From assembly GCA_035260545.1 (NCBI GenBank), contig DATFUZ010000107.1:1-35360 (forward strand): DNA of 35,360 nucleotides, given 5' to 3'. The notes beneath the pieces are model-generated. The model searched no databases, was not told where the DNA came from, and saw nothing but the letters and a program-made list of their open reading frames with translations. Position 1 is the first letter of the stretch, and each line of letters begins with the position of its first letter. Both the position numbers and the translations under genes were made by a program. Positions 1 through 7,527 of the stretch are shown in pieces. The DNA comes from DATDDB01 sp035260545 (GTDB lineage Bacteria; Pseudomonadota; Gammaproteobacteria; Burkholderiales; Gallionellaceae).

Positions 1-756
1 GCGATGCTGTCCGCCGGTGCAGCCGATGGCCACGGTCAGGTAGCTGCGGTTGTCGGCCAGGTAGCAGGGCAGCCACTCCTCCACGAAGCGGCGGATGTCT
101 TCGAACATCTTCTGTGCAGCGGGCTGGCGCTCGATGAAGTCGATGACCGGCGCGTCACGCCCGGTGAGCGGGCGCAGGGCCGGGTCGTAATGGGGGTTCG
201 GCAGGCAGCGCACGTCGAAAACCAGGTCTGCGTCCAGCGGCAGGCCGTTCTTGAAGCCGAAAGACTGGAACAGCAGGGTAAGCGTTGCGCGGTCCAGGTT
301 AATAAAGTCCTTGACCCAGGCGCGCAGCGTCGCCGCGCCGATTTCGCTGGTGTCCACGCGATGACCAATGCTGCTGATGTCGGCCAGCAGGTCGCGCTCG
401 TGCTGCACGCATTCGGGCAGAGTGAGCTGGTCGTCGCTCAGCGGGTGGCGGCGCCGCGTCTCGGAAAAGCGCTTCACCAGCGTTTCCGTATGGGCGTCGA
501 GAAACAGCAGGTGCACGTCCACGCCCTGCTCCTTGAAGCGCTCGACCAGCGCTGGCAGTTTGCGCACGCTGTCGCCGCCGCGCACATCTATGGCGACGGC
601 GATCCGGGCATGCCCGGCCTGGCGCAGACTGTCCAGCAGCATGGGCAGCATTTCGGCCGGCAGGTTATCCACGCAGTAGTAGCCGTTGTCCTCCAGCACC
701 TTGAGCGCGACGCTCTTGCCGGAGCCGGACAGGCCGCTGATCAGGAACAGTTGCAT
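1..756 (-). CDS. rapZ: RNase adapter protein RapZ (3' end cut by window)
   Basis: The protein starts MQLFLISGLSGSGKS, giving a Walker A P-loop (GLSGSGKS) at residues 8-15, followed by RapZ-typical stretches such as DNLPAEMLP, LLFLDA and GCTGGQHR. In enterobacteria RapZ is a nucleotide-binding adapter that presents the sRNA GlmZ to RNase E and so controls glucosamine-6-phosphate synthesis; in betaproteobacteria the role is less well defined. 252 codons are present and the frame is still open at base 1, so about 30 C-terminal residues are missing compared with the roughly 285-residue family. The ATG at 756 lies 2 bases after the hprK stop, so it is translated as part of the same operon. Confidence 0.95.
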   Translation of the reverse strand, partial: MQLFLISGLSGSGKSVALKVLEDNGYYCVDNLPAEMLPMLLDSLRQAGHARIAVAIDVRGGDSVRKLPALVERFKEQGVDVHLLFLDAHTETLVKRFSETRRRHPLSDDQLTLPECVQHERDLLADISSIGHRVDTSEIGAATLRAWVKDFINLDRATLTLLFQSFGFKNGLPLDADLVFDVRCLPNPHYDPALRPLTGRDAPVIDFIERQPAAQKMFEDIRRFVEEWLPCYLADNRSYLTVAIGCTGGQHR

Positions 757-758
757 GG

Positions 759-1697
759 TCACTGGTCCAGCATGTGCTGCTGGTGCCGGACGACGAAATC
801 CTGGGTGGTGTCTATGCCGCGCTGCTGCAGCACGAAGTTGCGCGCAGCCGCTTCCACCAGCACGGCCAGGTTGCGGCCCGCCATCACCGGTATGCTCACC
901 GTGCTGATTTTCACGCCCAGGATTTCCTGGTGGCTCGCGTTCAGCGGCAGCCGTTCCATCTGCGAGATGTCGTTGCCGGGCGGGCGGTGCAGATGCACGA
1001 TCAGCTTCAGGCTCTTCTTGCGCCGCACGGCCGTTTCGCCGAACATGGTGCGGATATTCAGCACGCCCAGCCCGCGCACTTCCAGAAAATCCCGCAGCAG
1101 CTCGGGGCAGCGGCCCTCCAGGGTATCGGGCGAGATGCGGTACAACTCGGTGACATCGTCCGCAACGAGGCCGTTGCCGCGGGTGATGAGCTCCAGCGCC
1201 AGTTCGCTCTTGCCCACGCCGCTGTCGCCGGTGATGAGCACGCCGACGCCCAGCACGTCGAGAAATACGCCGTGGCGGGAGGTGGATTCCGCGAGCGCCT
1301 TGACGATGTAGTGGCGGGTCAGCCACATCAGCTGCACGCTGGGCAGCGGCGACCAGAACAGCGGCACCTGCACGCGGTCGGCGAATGCCGACAGTTCCGG
1401 AAGGATGTCATCGGTGCCGGCCACGATCAGGCACAGTACGCCGCCTTGTTCGAGCCGGGTCAGGGCATCCTGCAGCGCCGCGGGCGGCAGCGTGCGCAGG
1501 TAATCGGTTTCGGTGGGGCTGATCACCTGCACCCAGTTGGGGTGGATGAGGTTGAGGTGGCCGATCAGGCCCCGGTCCGAGCGGTTGACCTCGTCGCTGT
1601 CCAGTATCTTGTCGGCGCCGCCGGCCCCTGCCATCCACTTCAGGGCGAGGCGTTCCTGCTTGTCATCGAACAACTGGCGGATGTTGACCTGCGCCAT
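759..1697 (-). CDS. hprK: HPr kinase/phosphorylase
   Basis: This 312-residue protein matches HPrK/P in length and layout. It has a variable N-terminal half, then a Walker A loop GDSGVGKS at residues 157-164 and the downstream family signature EVRGLGVLNIRTMFG. The enzyme phosphorylates and dephosphorylates a serine of HPr-like carriers. In betaproteobacteria it sits with PTS-Ntr genes in place of the carbohydrate PTS regulation known in Firmicutes, so its output is regulatory. It lies 6 bases after ptsN and 2 bases before rapZ on the same strand. No HPr gene is visible in the window. Confidence 0.95.
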   Translation of the reverse strand: MAQVNIRQLFDDKQERLALKWMAGAGGADKILDSDEVNRSDRGLIGHLNLIHPNWVQVISPTETDYLRTLPPAALQDALTRLEQGGVLCLIVAGTDDILPELSAFADRVQVPLFWSPLPSVQLMWLTRHYIVKALAESTSRHGVFLDVLGVGVLITGDSGVGKSELALELITRGNGLVADDVTELYRISPDTLEGRCPELLRDFLEVRGLGVLNIRTMFGETAVRRKKSLKLIVHLHRPPGNDISQMERLPLNASHQEILGVKISTVSIPVMAGRNLAVLVEAAARNFVLQQRGIDTTQDFVVRHQQHMLDQ

Positions 1698-1703
1698 GGG
1701 TGG

Positions 1704-2192
1704 CTACCCCTTCCAGTCCGTAAACATCTGATGGAGGGCGGCTGGGTCGTCGGTCTCCTGCAACTGCTGGCGCAGCGCCTTGTCGCTGAATATTTGCGCC
1801 AGCTCGCCCAGCAATTGCAGGTGCAGATCCGTTGCCCGTTCCGGCACCAGCAGGATGAAGATCAGGTTGACCGGCTGGCCGTCAGGCGCATCGAAGGCGA
1901 TGGGATGGGCGGTCTTGAAGAATGCGCCGACCGCGGCGCGCAGCCCCTTCACCCGGCCGTGCGGAATGGCCACGCCGTGCCCCAGCCCCGTGGAACCCAG
2001 CCTTTCACGGGCAAACAGGCTGTCGTAGATCTCGCTGCGGGCGATCTGGAGCTGGTTTTCGAACAGAATGCCCGCCTTCTCGAACACGCGTTTTTTGCTT
2101 GCCGAATCGGAATCCAGCAAGACGTTGGAGGCGGGCAGGATTTTGCTTATCAGGCTCACGGTCTGTGTCGTGCGCACCCGGAGGGGCGGCAT
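1704..2192 (-). CDS. ptsN: PTS-Ntr EIIA component (EIIA-Ntr)
   Basis: This is a single EIIA type-2 domain; the phosphorylatable histidine lies in GHGVAIPHGRV (His78 in the 162-residue frame). The regulatory PTS-Ntr chain passes phosphate to this protein, which in other proteobacteria controls potassium transport, sigma-54-linked genes and stress responses rather than sugar uptake. The start is uncertain: the ATG at 2192 is the outer limit, but family members begin near a SLISKILP-like sequence, which would fit the GTG at 2159, and neither candidate has a clear ribosome binding site. It lies between hpf and hprK in the rpoN operon. Confidence 0.93.
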   Translation of the reverse strand: MPPLRVRTTQTVSLISKILPASNVLLDSDSASKKRVFEKAGILFENQLQIARSEIYDSLFARERLGSTGLGHGVAIPHGRVKGLRAAVGAFFKTAHPIAFDAPDGQPVNLIFILLVPERATDLHLQLLGELAQIFSDKALRQQLQETDDPAALHQMFTDWKG

Positions 2193-2213
2193 GCGTGACG
2201 GAGCAGGATGCCG

Positions 2214-2534
2214 TCAGGCCTCGGCCTGCTTGCTCGAATCGTCATGGCGGCGTGCCTCGAATTTTTCCTTGTGCTTGATGATCTGGCGGTCCAGCTTTTC
2301 GACCATGTTGTCGATTGCCACGTACAGGTTATCGTCTTCCGACTCCACGAACACATCCTTGCCGGACAGGTGTACGCTGCCCTCCGCCTTTTGCCGCAGC
2401 TTGTCCACCGACAGGATGACGGTCACATCCATGACGCCGTCAAAGTGGTTCTTGATCTTGGCGACCTTGTCCGTGACGTGCTGGCGGATGGCCGGGGTGA
2501 TTTCGAGGTGGCGGCCGGTCAGGTTGAGGTTCAT
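2214..2534 (-). CDS. hpf: Ribosome hibernation promoting factor, short form
   Basis: This 106-residue protein has the whole HPF/YfiA fold: MNLNLTGRHLEITPAIRQ at the N terminus, the basic helix region around KNHF, and the DNLYVAIDNMVEKLDRQI helix. Short HPF binds the 30S decoding region and promotes 100S ribosome dimers in stationary phase. The C-terminal extension of long HPF is absent. A clear AAGGAG lies 8 bases before the ATG at 2534. The gene is in the usual place just after rpoN. Confidence 0.95.
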   Translation of the reverse strand: MNLNLTGRHLEITPAIRQHVTDKVAKIKNHFDGVMDVTVILSVDKLRQKAEGSVHLSGKDVFVESEDDNLYVAIDNMVEKLDRQIIKHKEKFEARRHDDSSKQAEA

Positions 2535-2556
2535 GATGTTGCTCCTTGCTTGATGA

Positions 2557-3972
2557 TTAAAGTGATTTGCGAAGGTTGGCCGGGAGGATGCGCAGCGACT
2601 CCCGATATTTTGCCACGGTGCGCCGGGCGACGATGATACCCTGTTGCGCGAGAATCTCGGAGAGCCGGCTGTCGGACAGCGGCTGGCGCGAATTTTCCTC
2701 GCCGACCAGTTGCTTGATCACGGCGCGGATGGCGGTGGAGGAACACTCTCCGCCGGTCCCCGTCGCCAGCCCGCTGCTGAAAAAGTACTTGAATTCGTAG
2801 ATGCCGCGCGGCGTACGCATGAACTTCTGGGTGGTCACGCGCGAAATGGTGGATTCGTGCAGGCCGAGCTGATCGGCGATCTCGCGCAGCACCAGCGGCC
2901 GCATCGCAACCTCCCCCAGTTCGAGGAACTGGCGCTGGCGTTCGACGATCGCCTGCGCCACGCGCAGAATGGTGTCGAAACGCTGCTGCAGGTTCTTGAT
3001 GAACCAGCGCGCCTCCTGGAGCTGACCCGAAAGCTGGTGGGTATTCTTTTCGTCCTGTTGCTGGAGGATATTGGCGTAGATGCGGTTGATGCGCAGCCGC
3101 GGCATGGCTTCCGGATTCAGGCGCGCGCGCCAGGTCTTGCCGCGCAACTCCACGATGACGTCCGGGATCACATGGTCCGCTGCCTGCGAGGCGTACTTTT
3201 CGCCGGGCTTGGGGTTGAGCTGCATGATCAGCGCCTGTGCCTGGCGCAGCCCGCTGTCGTCGCACTGCAAGGCCTTCTTGAGCTTGGCGAAATCGTGCGC
3301 GCCCAGCAGCGACAGATGCTGTTCCGCCAGGTGCAGCGCAGTGTCCCTTCCCGGCATGTCCTCGGGCAGGGCCTTGACCTGAAGCGCCAGGCATTCGCTC
3401 AGCGAGCGCGCGCCGATGCCGGGTTCATCCAGATGCTGCAACTGGGCCAGAGCGGTCTCCAGATCATCCAGGGAAACGTCGAGATCTTCCGGCAACAGTG
3501 CGCAAATTTCCTCCAATGGCTGCGAAAGGTAGCCATTTTCGTCCAGCGCGTCGATCAGCAGGCCGATCAGCTGCCGGTCGCGCGGCGTGAGCTGGTTGAG
3601 ATTGAGTTGCCACAGCAGATGTTCGCGCAGGGTGGGCAGGTCCGAGGCGAGTTCGCCCCGCCCCTCGTCGTCGTCCTGCTGCGCGCCGGAGAATGCGGGC
3701 TCGCCCCAGTCGTCGTCAGCCGGGCTTGCCTCCGCTTCCTCGCGCTCCGGGCGCTCTCCGCTGTCTTCCGTGCTGCTGGAGGGCGCCTCGGCCTGGGAGG
3801 TGTATGCGCCCGACTCCTCATCCTCCCTCTCGAGCAGCGGATTTTCATCCAGCAGGCGTGCCACCTCCTGGTTGACCTCCAGCGTGGAAAGCTGCAGCAG
3901 GCGGATGGACTGCTGCAACTGGGGGGTCATTACCAGTTGTTGGGATTGCCGGAATTGTAATGCTTGTTTCAT
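2557..3972 (-). CDS. rpoN: RNA polymerase sigma-54 factor
   Basis: The protein (471 residues) shows all sigma-54 landmarks. There is a Gln/Leu-rich region I (LRQSQQLVMTPQLQQSIRLLQ type) at residues 1-50, an acidic linker at about 50-110 (EDEESGAY... DDDEG), a core-binding domain, and the DNA-binding part with the RpoN box ARRTVAKYRE at 449-458. It directs transcription from -24/-12 promoters with activator ATPases. It follows lptB after a 26-base gap and precedes hpf by 22 bases, the standard proteobacterial arrangement. The ribosome binding site is weak: the bases before ATG are mostly C. Confidence 0.97.
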   Translation of the reverse strand: MKQALQFRQSQQLVMTPQLQQSIRLLQLSTLEVNQEVARLLDENPLLEREDEESGAYTSQAEAPSSSTEDSGERPEREEAEASPADDDWGEPAFSGAQQDDDEGRGELASDLPTLREHLLWQLNLNQLTPRDRQLIGLLIDALDENGYLSQPLEEICALLPEDLDVSLDDLETALAQLQHLDEPGIGARSLSECLALQVKALPEDMPGRDTALHLAEQHLSLLGAHDFAKLKKALQCDDSGLRQAQALIMQLNPKPGEKYASQAADHVIPDVIVELRGKTWRARLNPEAMPRLRINRIYANILQQQDEKNTHQLSGQLQEARWFIKNLQQRFDTILRVAQAIVERQRQFLELGEVAMRPLVLREIADQLGLHESTISRVTTQKFMRTPRGIYEFKYFFSSGLATGTGGECSSTAIRAVIKQLVGEENSRQPLSDSRLSEILAQQGIIVARRTVAKYRESLRILPANLRKSL

Positions 3973-3998
3973 GCTGTTGGGGGGAAGGCGCGAACCGT

Positions 3999-4721
3999 CT
4001 ATAACTTGAAGTTCTCGCCCAGATAAACCTTACGGACGCCCTCATTATAGATGATTTCATCGGGCTTGCCTTCAGCCATGACCGCACCGGCGTTAATGAT
4101 ATAGGCGCGGTCGCAGATGCCCAGTGTCGCGCCGACGTTGTGGTCGGTGATCAGCACGCCGATGCCCCTGTCCTTGAGAAAGCGGATGATTTTCTGAATG
4201 TCCAGCACCGCAATCGGATCCACGCCGGCAAACGGTTCGTCCAGCAGGATGAAGCGCGGATTGGTCGCCAGGGCGCGGGCAATCTCGACGCGCCGCCGCT
4301 CGCCGCCGGAAAGGCTGATGGCTGCGTTGTCGCGGATGTGCGTGATGTGCAACTCCTCCAGCAGCGCCTCCTGCCGTTCGTCCATCTCCTGTTCTGTCAG
4401 GCTCTGCAGTTCCAGCACCGCCCGGATGTTCTGGGTCACGGTCAGCCGGCGGAAAATGGAGGCCTCCTGCGGCAGGTAGCCGACCCCGAGTTGCGCCCGG
4501 CGGTGCATCGGGTAGTGGGTCACGTTGCGGCCGTCGATGAAAATATCCCCGCCGTCCGCCGCCGCCAGTCCCACGATCATGTAGAAGGTGGTAGTCTTGC
4601 CGGCGCCGTTTGGGCCGAGCAGGCCCACCACCTCGCCGCTTTGCAGCGACAGGGAGACGTCATGCACTACCGTCCGCTTGCGGTAGCGCTTTTTCAGGGA
4701 AACGGCGCGCAATTCGCTCAT
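3999..4721 (-). CDS. lptB: LPS export ABC transporter ATPase LptB
   Basis: This 240-residue ABC ATPase has Walker A GPNGAGKTT at residues 36-44, the signature LSGGERRR and Walker B FILLDEPFAGVDP. LptB powers extraction of lipopolysaccharide from the inner membrane by LptFG and its passage along the LptC-LptA bridge. Its ATG overlaps the lptA stop codon by 4 bases (ATGA), so the two are translationally coupled. The length and the adjacent lptA, lptC and rpoN genes leave no real alternative. Confidence 0.97.
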   Translation of the reverse strand: MSELRAVSLKKRYRKRTVVHDVSLSLQSGEVVGLLGPNGAGKTTTFYMIVGLAAADGGDIFIDGRNVTHYPMHRRAQLGVGYLPQEASIFRRLTVTQNIRAVLELQSLTEQEMDERQEALLEELHITHIRDNAAISLSGGERRRVEIARALATNPRFILLDEPFAGVDPIAVLDIQKIIRFLKDRGIGVLITDHNVGATLGICDRAYIINAGAVMAEGKPDEIIYNEGVRKVYLGENFKL

Positions 4722-5302
4722 TTGCTGTCATCCGGTCTGATGAGGTGGGTATCGGGGGTGATCGGCAGCGACTCCGTGGCGGGCGGGGGCGCGGACGCCG
4801 GCGTCCTCGGGCTGATGGTCACGGTCACCGGTTTGGATTTTTTCGGCGCGCCGGATACCATGAAGCTCTGGTCGTGGGCGTTGTATGTGATGTGATGCCC
4901 GCGCACATCGTCCTGGCCGCGCCTGACGTGGGCATGGCCGTATATGTCCATGATGCCGGTCACGGCATTGTATTCGATGCGGTCGCCCGAGCCTTCGACA
5001 TACTCGTTCACGCCATCCTGCTTCTGCCGGAACTTGGCCGGGTTCCCCGTCGCCACGCCTTCCTGCAGCCCGCTCTTGCCCTGCGTGACGACGATCTGTT
5101 CCCCGCTGACGGAGAGCGTGCCCTGCGTCATCAGCACATCGCCGGAGAAAACCCCCATCTGTTTCGCATCGTCCAGCATCACGCGGTCCGCCGTGATGTG
5201 GATGGGCTTGTGGCGGTCGGCGCGCTCGGCCAGCGCGACTTGCGCGTATCCGCATGCCAGCACGCAAAACAGCAGGGCGGCGCTAATCCTGCGGCGGCTC
5301 AT
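4718..5302 (-). CDS. lptA: LPS transport periplasmic protein LptA
   Basis: The 194-residue protein begins with a signal peptide (SRRRISAALLFCVLACGYAQVALA) and has the OstA/LptA beta-jellyroll repeats, e.g. PIHITADRVMLDDAKQ, GVFSGDVLMTQGTLSVSGEQIVV and GDRIEYNAVTGIMDIYGHAHV. It forms the periplasmic bridge carrying LPS from LptC to the outer-membrane LptDE complex. The C terminus is a Pro/Ala-rich tail, commonly variable in this family. Its start lies inside the end of lptC (20-base overlap) and its stop overlaps the lptB start. Confidence 0.95.
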   Translation of the reverse strand: MSRRRISAALLFCVLACGYAQVALAERADRHKPIHITADRVMLDDAKQMGVFSGDVLMTQGTLSVSGEQIVVTQGKSGLQEGVATGNPAKFRQKQDGVNEYVEGSGDRIEYNAVTGIMDIYGHAHVRRGQDDVRGHHITYNAHDQSFMVSGAPKKSKPVTVTISPRTPASAPPPATESLPITPDTHLIRPDDSK

Positions 5303-5873
5303 ACTGTGCCCTTACTTGCGCGAGCAGCGTCAGCACGCGCGTCGCGCTGTTCAGCGTGAGTCCTTTTGCGGTCGTCAAGCTGTGCTCCGTGGTGATGGTG
5401 ACGGGCCGGTCCGTGTCTGCCGTCTCGTCATTGGGCGCGACGTGCAGATAGGAGGTGGTGATCTTCATTTGCCCCTGCTTTGCCGAGGCATCGCGAACGA
5501 TCACCACGTTGTCATGCAGGAAGATCTCGCTCCCGTTGTGGTCCACCGTGCCGCGATCCGCGGTGATCCGGATCGGCGGTGCATTCCGGAAGGGGCTGGT
5601 CAGGCGCGGCGCAATCAGGTCGGTCGAGTTGTCGTCGGGATAGTGCTTCATCTCGCGGGCTGCCAGCAGGTAGCGCGGCGCGCCCGAGTTCCCCAGCGCC
5701 ACGGCGGAAAAGTCGGTGATGATGACATCGGGATCGTGGCGTGCCTTGTAGTCGGGCGCTGGCGGCAGGGGCAGCACCTGCTGGCTGAGCCAGTAAGTGG
5801 CCGCCAGCAGGGCCAGCAGCGGCACCAGCGCCGACCAGGCGCGCAGGCGATCGAGCAGGGTCGGCGGGGTCAT
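5283..5873 (-). CDS. lptC: LPS export inner-membrane protein LptC
   Basis: I start this at ATG 5873, whose bases overlap the kdsC stop as ATGA; a longer in-frame extension to 5933 would lie inside kdsC. The protein of about 196 residues has one N-terminal membrane segment (LVPLLALLAATYWLSQQVL) and then a periplasmic LptC domain with DVIITDFSAVALGNSGAPRYLLAA, ITADRG and the HDNVVIVRD strand. It anchors the Lpt bridge to LptBFG. Sequence conservation is low in this family, so position between kdsC and lptA is an important part of the assignment. Confidence 0.93.
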   Translation of the reverse strand: MTPPTLLDRLRAWSALVPLLALLAATYWLSQQVLPLPPAPDYKARHDPDVIITDFSAVALGNSGAPRYLLAAREMKHYPDDNSTDLIAPRLTSPFRNAPPIRITADRGTVDHNGSEIFLHDNVVIVRDASAKQGQMKITTSYLHVAPNDETADTDRPVTITTEHSLTTAKGLTLNSATRVLTLLAQVRAQYEPPQD

Positions 5874-6388
5874 GACAGGTAGGGTGCGAGCTGCGCGTCC
5901 AGCGTATTCTGGGCCGACATCAGCAGTTCGCACACCTCGCGCACCGCGCCATGGCCGCCCTGGCGGCGTGTGACGTAGTGTGCATGGGTCCGCACGACCT
6001 GCGGTGCTTCGGGCACCGTGATGGCCAGAGATACGCGCCGCATCACCGGCAGGTCGACCACATCGTCCCCCATGTAGGCGGCCACTTCGGGATCGAGTCC
6101 GAGCTTGCCTAGCAGGTCGTGCATCGCCCCCAGCTTGTCTTCCACACCCTGGTAGAGATGGGTGATGCCCAGGTTCTGCGCGCGCAGTTCCACGCAGCGC
6201 GACGTGCGGCCGGTGATGATGGCGGGTTCCACACCGGAAGCGCGCAACATCTTGAGGCCATGTCCGTCGAGCGAGTTGAAGCGCTTGAACTCCTCCCCCG
6301 AATCGGCGAGATAAAGCCCGCCGTCGGTCATGATGCCGTCCACGTCAAAGGCGATCAGGCGGATTTGTTTGGCGCGCGAGAGGGGCAT
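5870..6388 (-). CDS. kdsC: 3-deoxy-D-manno-octulosonate 8-phosphate phosphatase
   Basis: This 172-residue HAD-family enzyme carries the nucleophile motif DVDGIMTDG near the N terminus and the metal-binding GDDVVDLPVM motif near residue 118, with no cap domain. It hydrolyses Kdo-8-phosphate to Kdo in LPS core synthesis. It shares one base with the kdsD stop (TGATG) and four with the lptC start, so the four Kdo/Lpt genes appear translationally coupled. Confidence 0.96.
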   Translation of the reverse strand: MPLSRAKQIRLIAFDVDGIMTDGGLYLADSGEEFKRFNSLDGHGLKMLRASGVEPAIITGRTSRCVELRAQNLGITHLYQGVEDKLGAMHDLLGKLGLDPEVAAYMGDDVVDLPVMRRVSLAITVPEAPQVVRTHAHYVTRRQGGHGAVREVCELLMSAQNTLDAQLAPYLS

Positions 6389-7374
6389 CAGATCACCTTT
6401 GCGTGCAGCAGGTCGCCAATGTTGAATGCGCCGACCAGCTTCCGGCCGGCATCCACCACCAGCATCTGGCTGATATTGTGCTGGTCCATCATCTGCACCG
6501 CTTCCGCGGCCAGTGCCTCCGGCCCTATGGTGCGCGGGCCTTTCGACATCACCTCGCGCACCGGCGTGGACTTGATGTCGAGGTTTTTTTCGAGCGTGCG
6601 GCGCAAGTCGCCGTCGGTATAGATGCCCAGCACGCGCTGTTCGCCGTCCACAATGGCCGTCATGCCCAGCCCCTTGCGCGAGATCTCCAGCACTGCTTCC
6701 GCCAGCGAGGCATTTTCTCCCACCGCCGGAATGCGCTCGCCGCTACGCATGATGTCGCGCACATGGGTGAGCAGCCGCCTGCCCAGCGCGCCGCCGGGGT
6801 GCGAGCGCGCGAAATCCTCGGCGCCGAATCCGCGCGCGTCCAGCAGCGCGACCGCCAAGGCGTCGCCCAGGGCCAGCGCGGCGGTGGTGCTGGTGGTGGG
6901 CGCCAGCCCCAGCGGGCAGGCCTCCTTGTCCACCGCGCCGTTAAGATGGACATCGGCCTCGCGCGCCAGGGTCGATGCAGGGTTGCCCGTAAGGCTGATG
7001 AGCCTTGCGCCCAGCCGCTTGACGATGGGAACGATGGCCAGCAACTCCGAGCTTTCCCCGGAATAGGAGAGCGCAATCAGCACATCCGCGCCGGTGATCA
7101 TGCCCAGGTCGCCGTGCGCTGCTTCAGCCGGGTGGACGAAATATGCGGGCGTGCCCGTGCTGGAGAGCGTGGCGGCGATCTTGCGCGCAATGTGGCCGGA
7201 CTTGCCCATGCCGCTCACGATCACACGCCCCTCGCAGGACAGGATAATGTCGAGTGCGTGCAGAAACTCATCGCCCACGCGCTGCGCCAGCGTCTGCAGG
7301 GCGCCGGCTTCGGTGGCAAGCACATCTCGTGCCAGCTCGAGGGCGCGTGTGGGTGCGGAAAGTGGACGGTTCAT
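6388..7374 (-). CDS. kdsD: Arabinose-5-phosphate isomerase
   Basis: The 328-residue protein has an N-terminal SIS domain (GRVIVSGMGKSGHIARKIAATLSSTGTPA, HPAEAAHGDLGMI) and two C-terminal CBS domains ending in HNISQMLVVD and KLVGAFNIGDLLHAKVI. It converts ribulose-5-phosphate to arabinose-5-phosphate, the first committed step towards Kdo. It is the first gene of the kdsD-rapZ operon in this window. The intergenic region to the divergent antiporter (7375-7527) should hold both promoters, but I see no convincing -35/-10 pair. Confidence 0.96.
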   Translation of the reverse strand: MNRPLSAPTRALELARDVLATEAGALQTLAQRVGDEFLHALDIILSCEGRVIVSGMGKSGHIARKIAATLSSTGTPAYFVHPAEAAHGDLGMITGADVLIALSYSGESSELLAIVPIVKRLGARLISLTGNPASTLAREADVHLNGAVDKEACPLGLAPTTSTTAALALGDALAVALLDARGFGAEDFARSHPGGALGRRLLTHVRDIMRSGERIPAVGENASLAEAVLEISRKGLGMTAIVDGEQRVLGIYTDGDLRRTLEKNLDIKSTPVREVMSKGPRTIGPEALAAEAVQMMDQHNISQMLVVDAGRKLVGAFNIGDLLHAKVI

Positions 7375-7527
7375 ATGCGGATTATAGCAGTGCGCCCCTG
7401 CCCGGTGAAACTTCGCGCCACCCGCCGGTCGCCGCTCCCCGGGAAAGGGTTGCCCGCGCCTGCGCTGGCCCTTTGAAATTGGCCGGGTTCAGTGCATTAT
7501 GCAGATACCTCAATCAAATGTATTGAA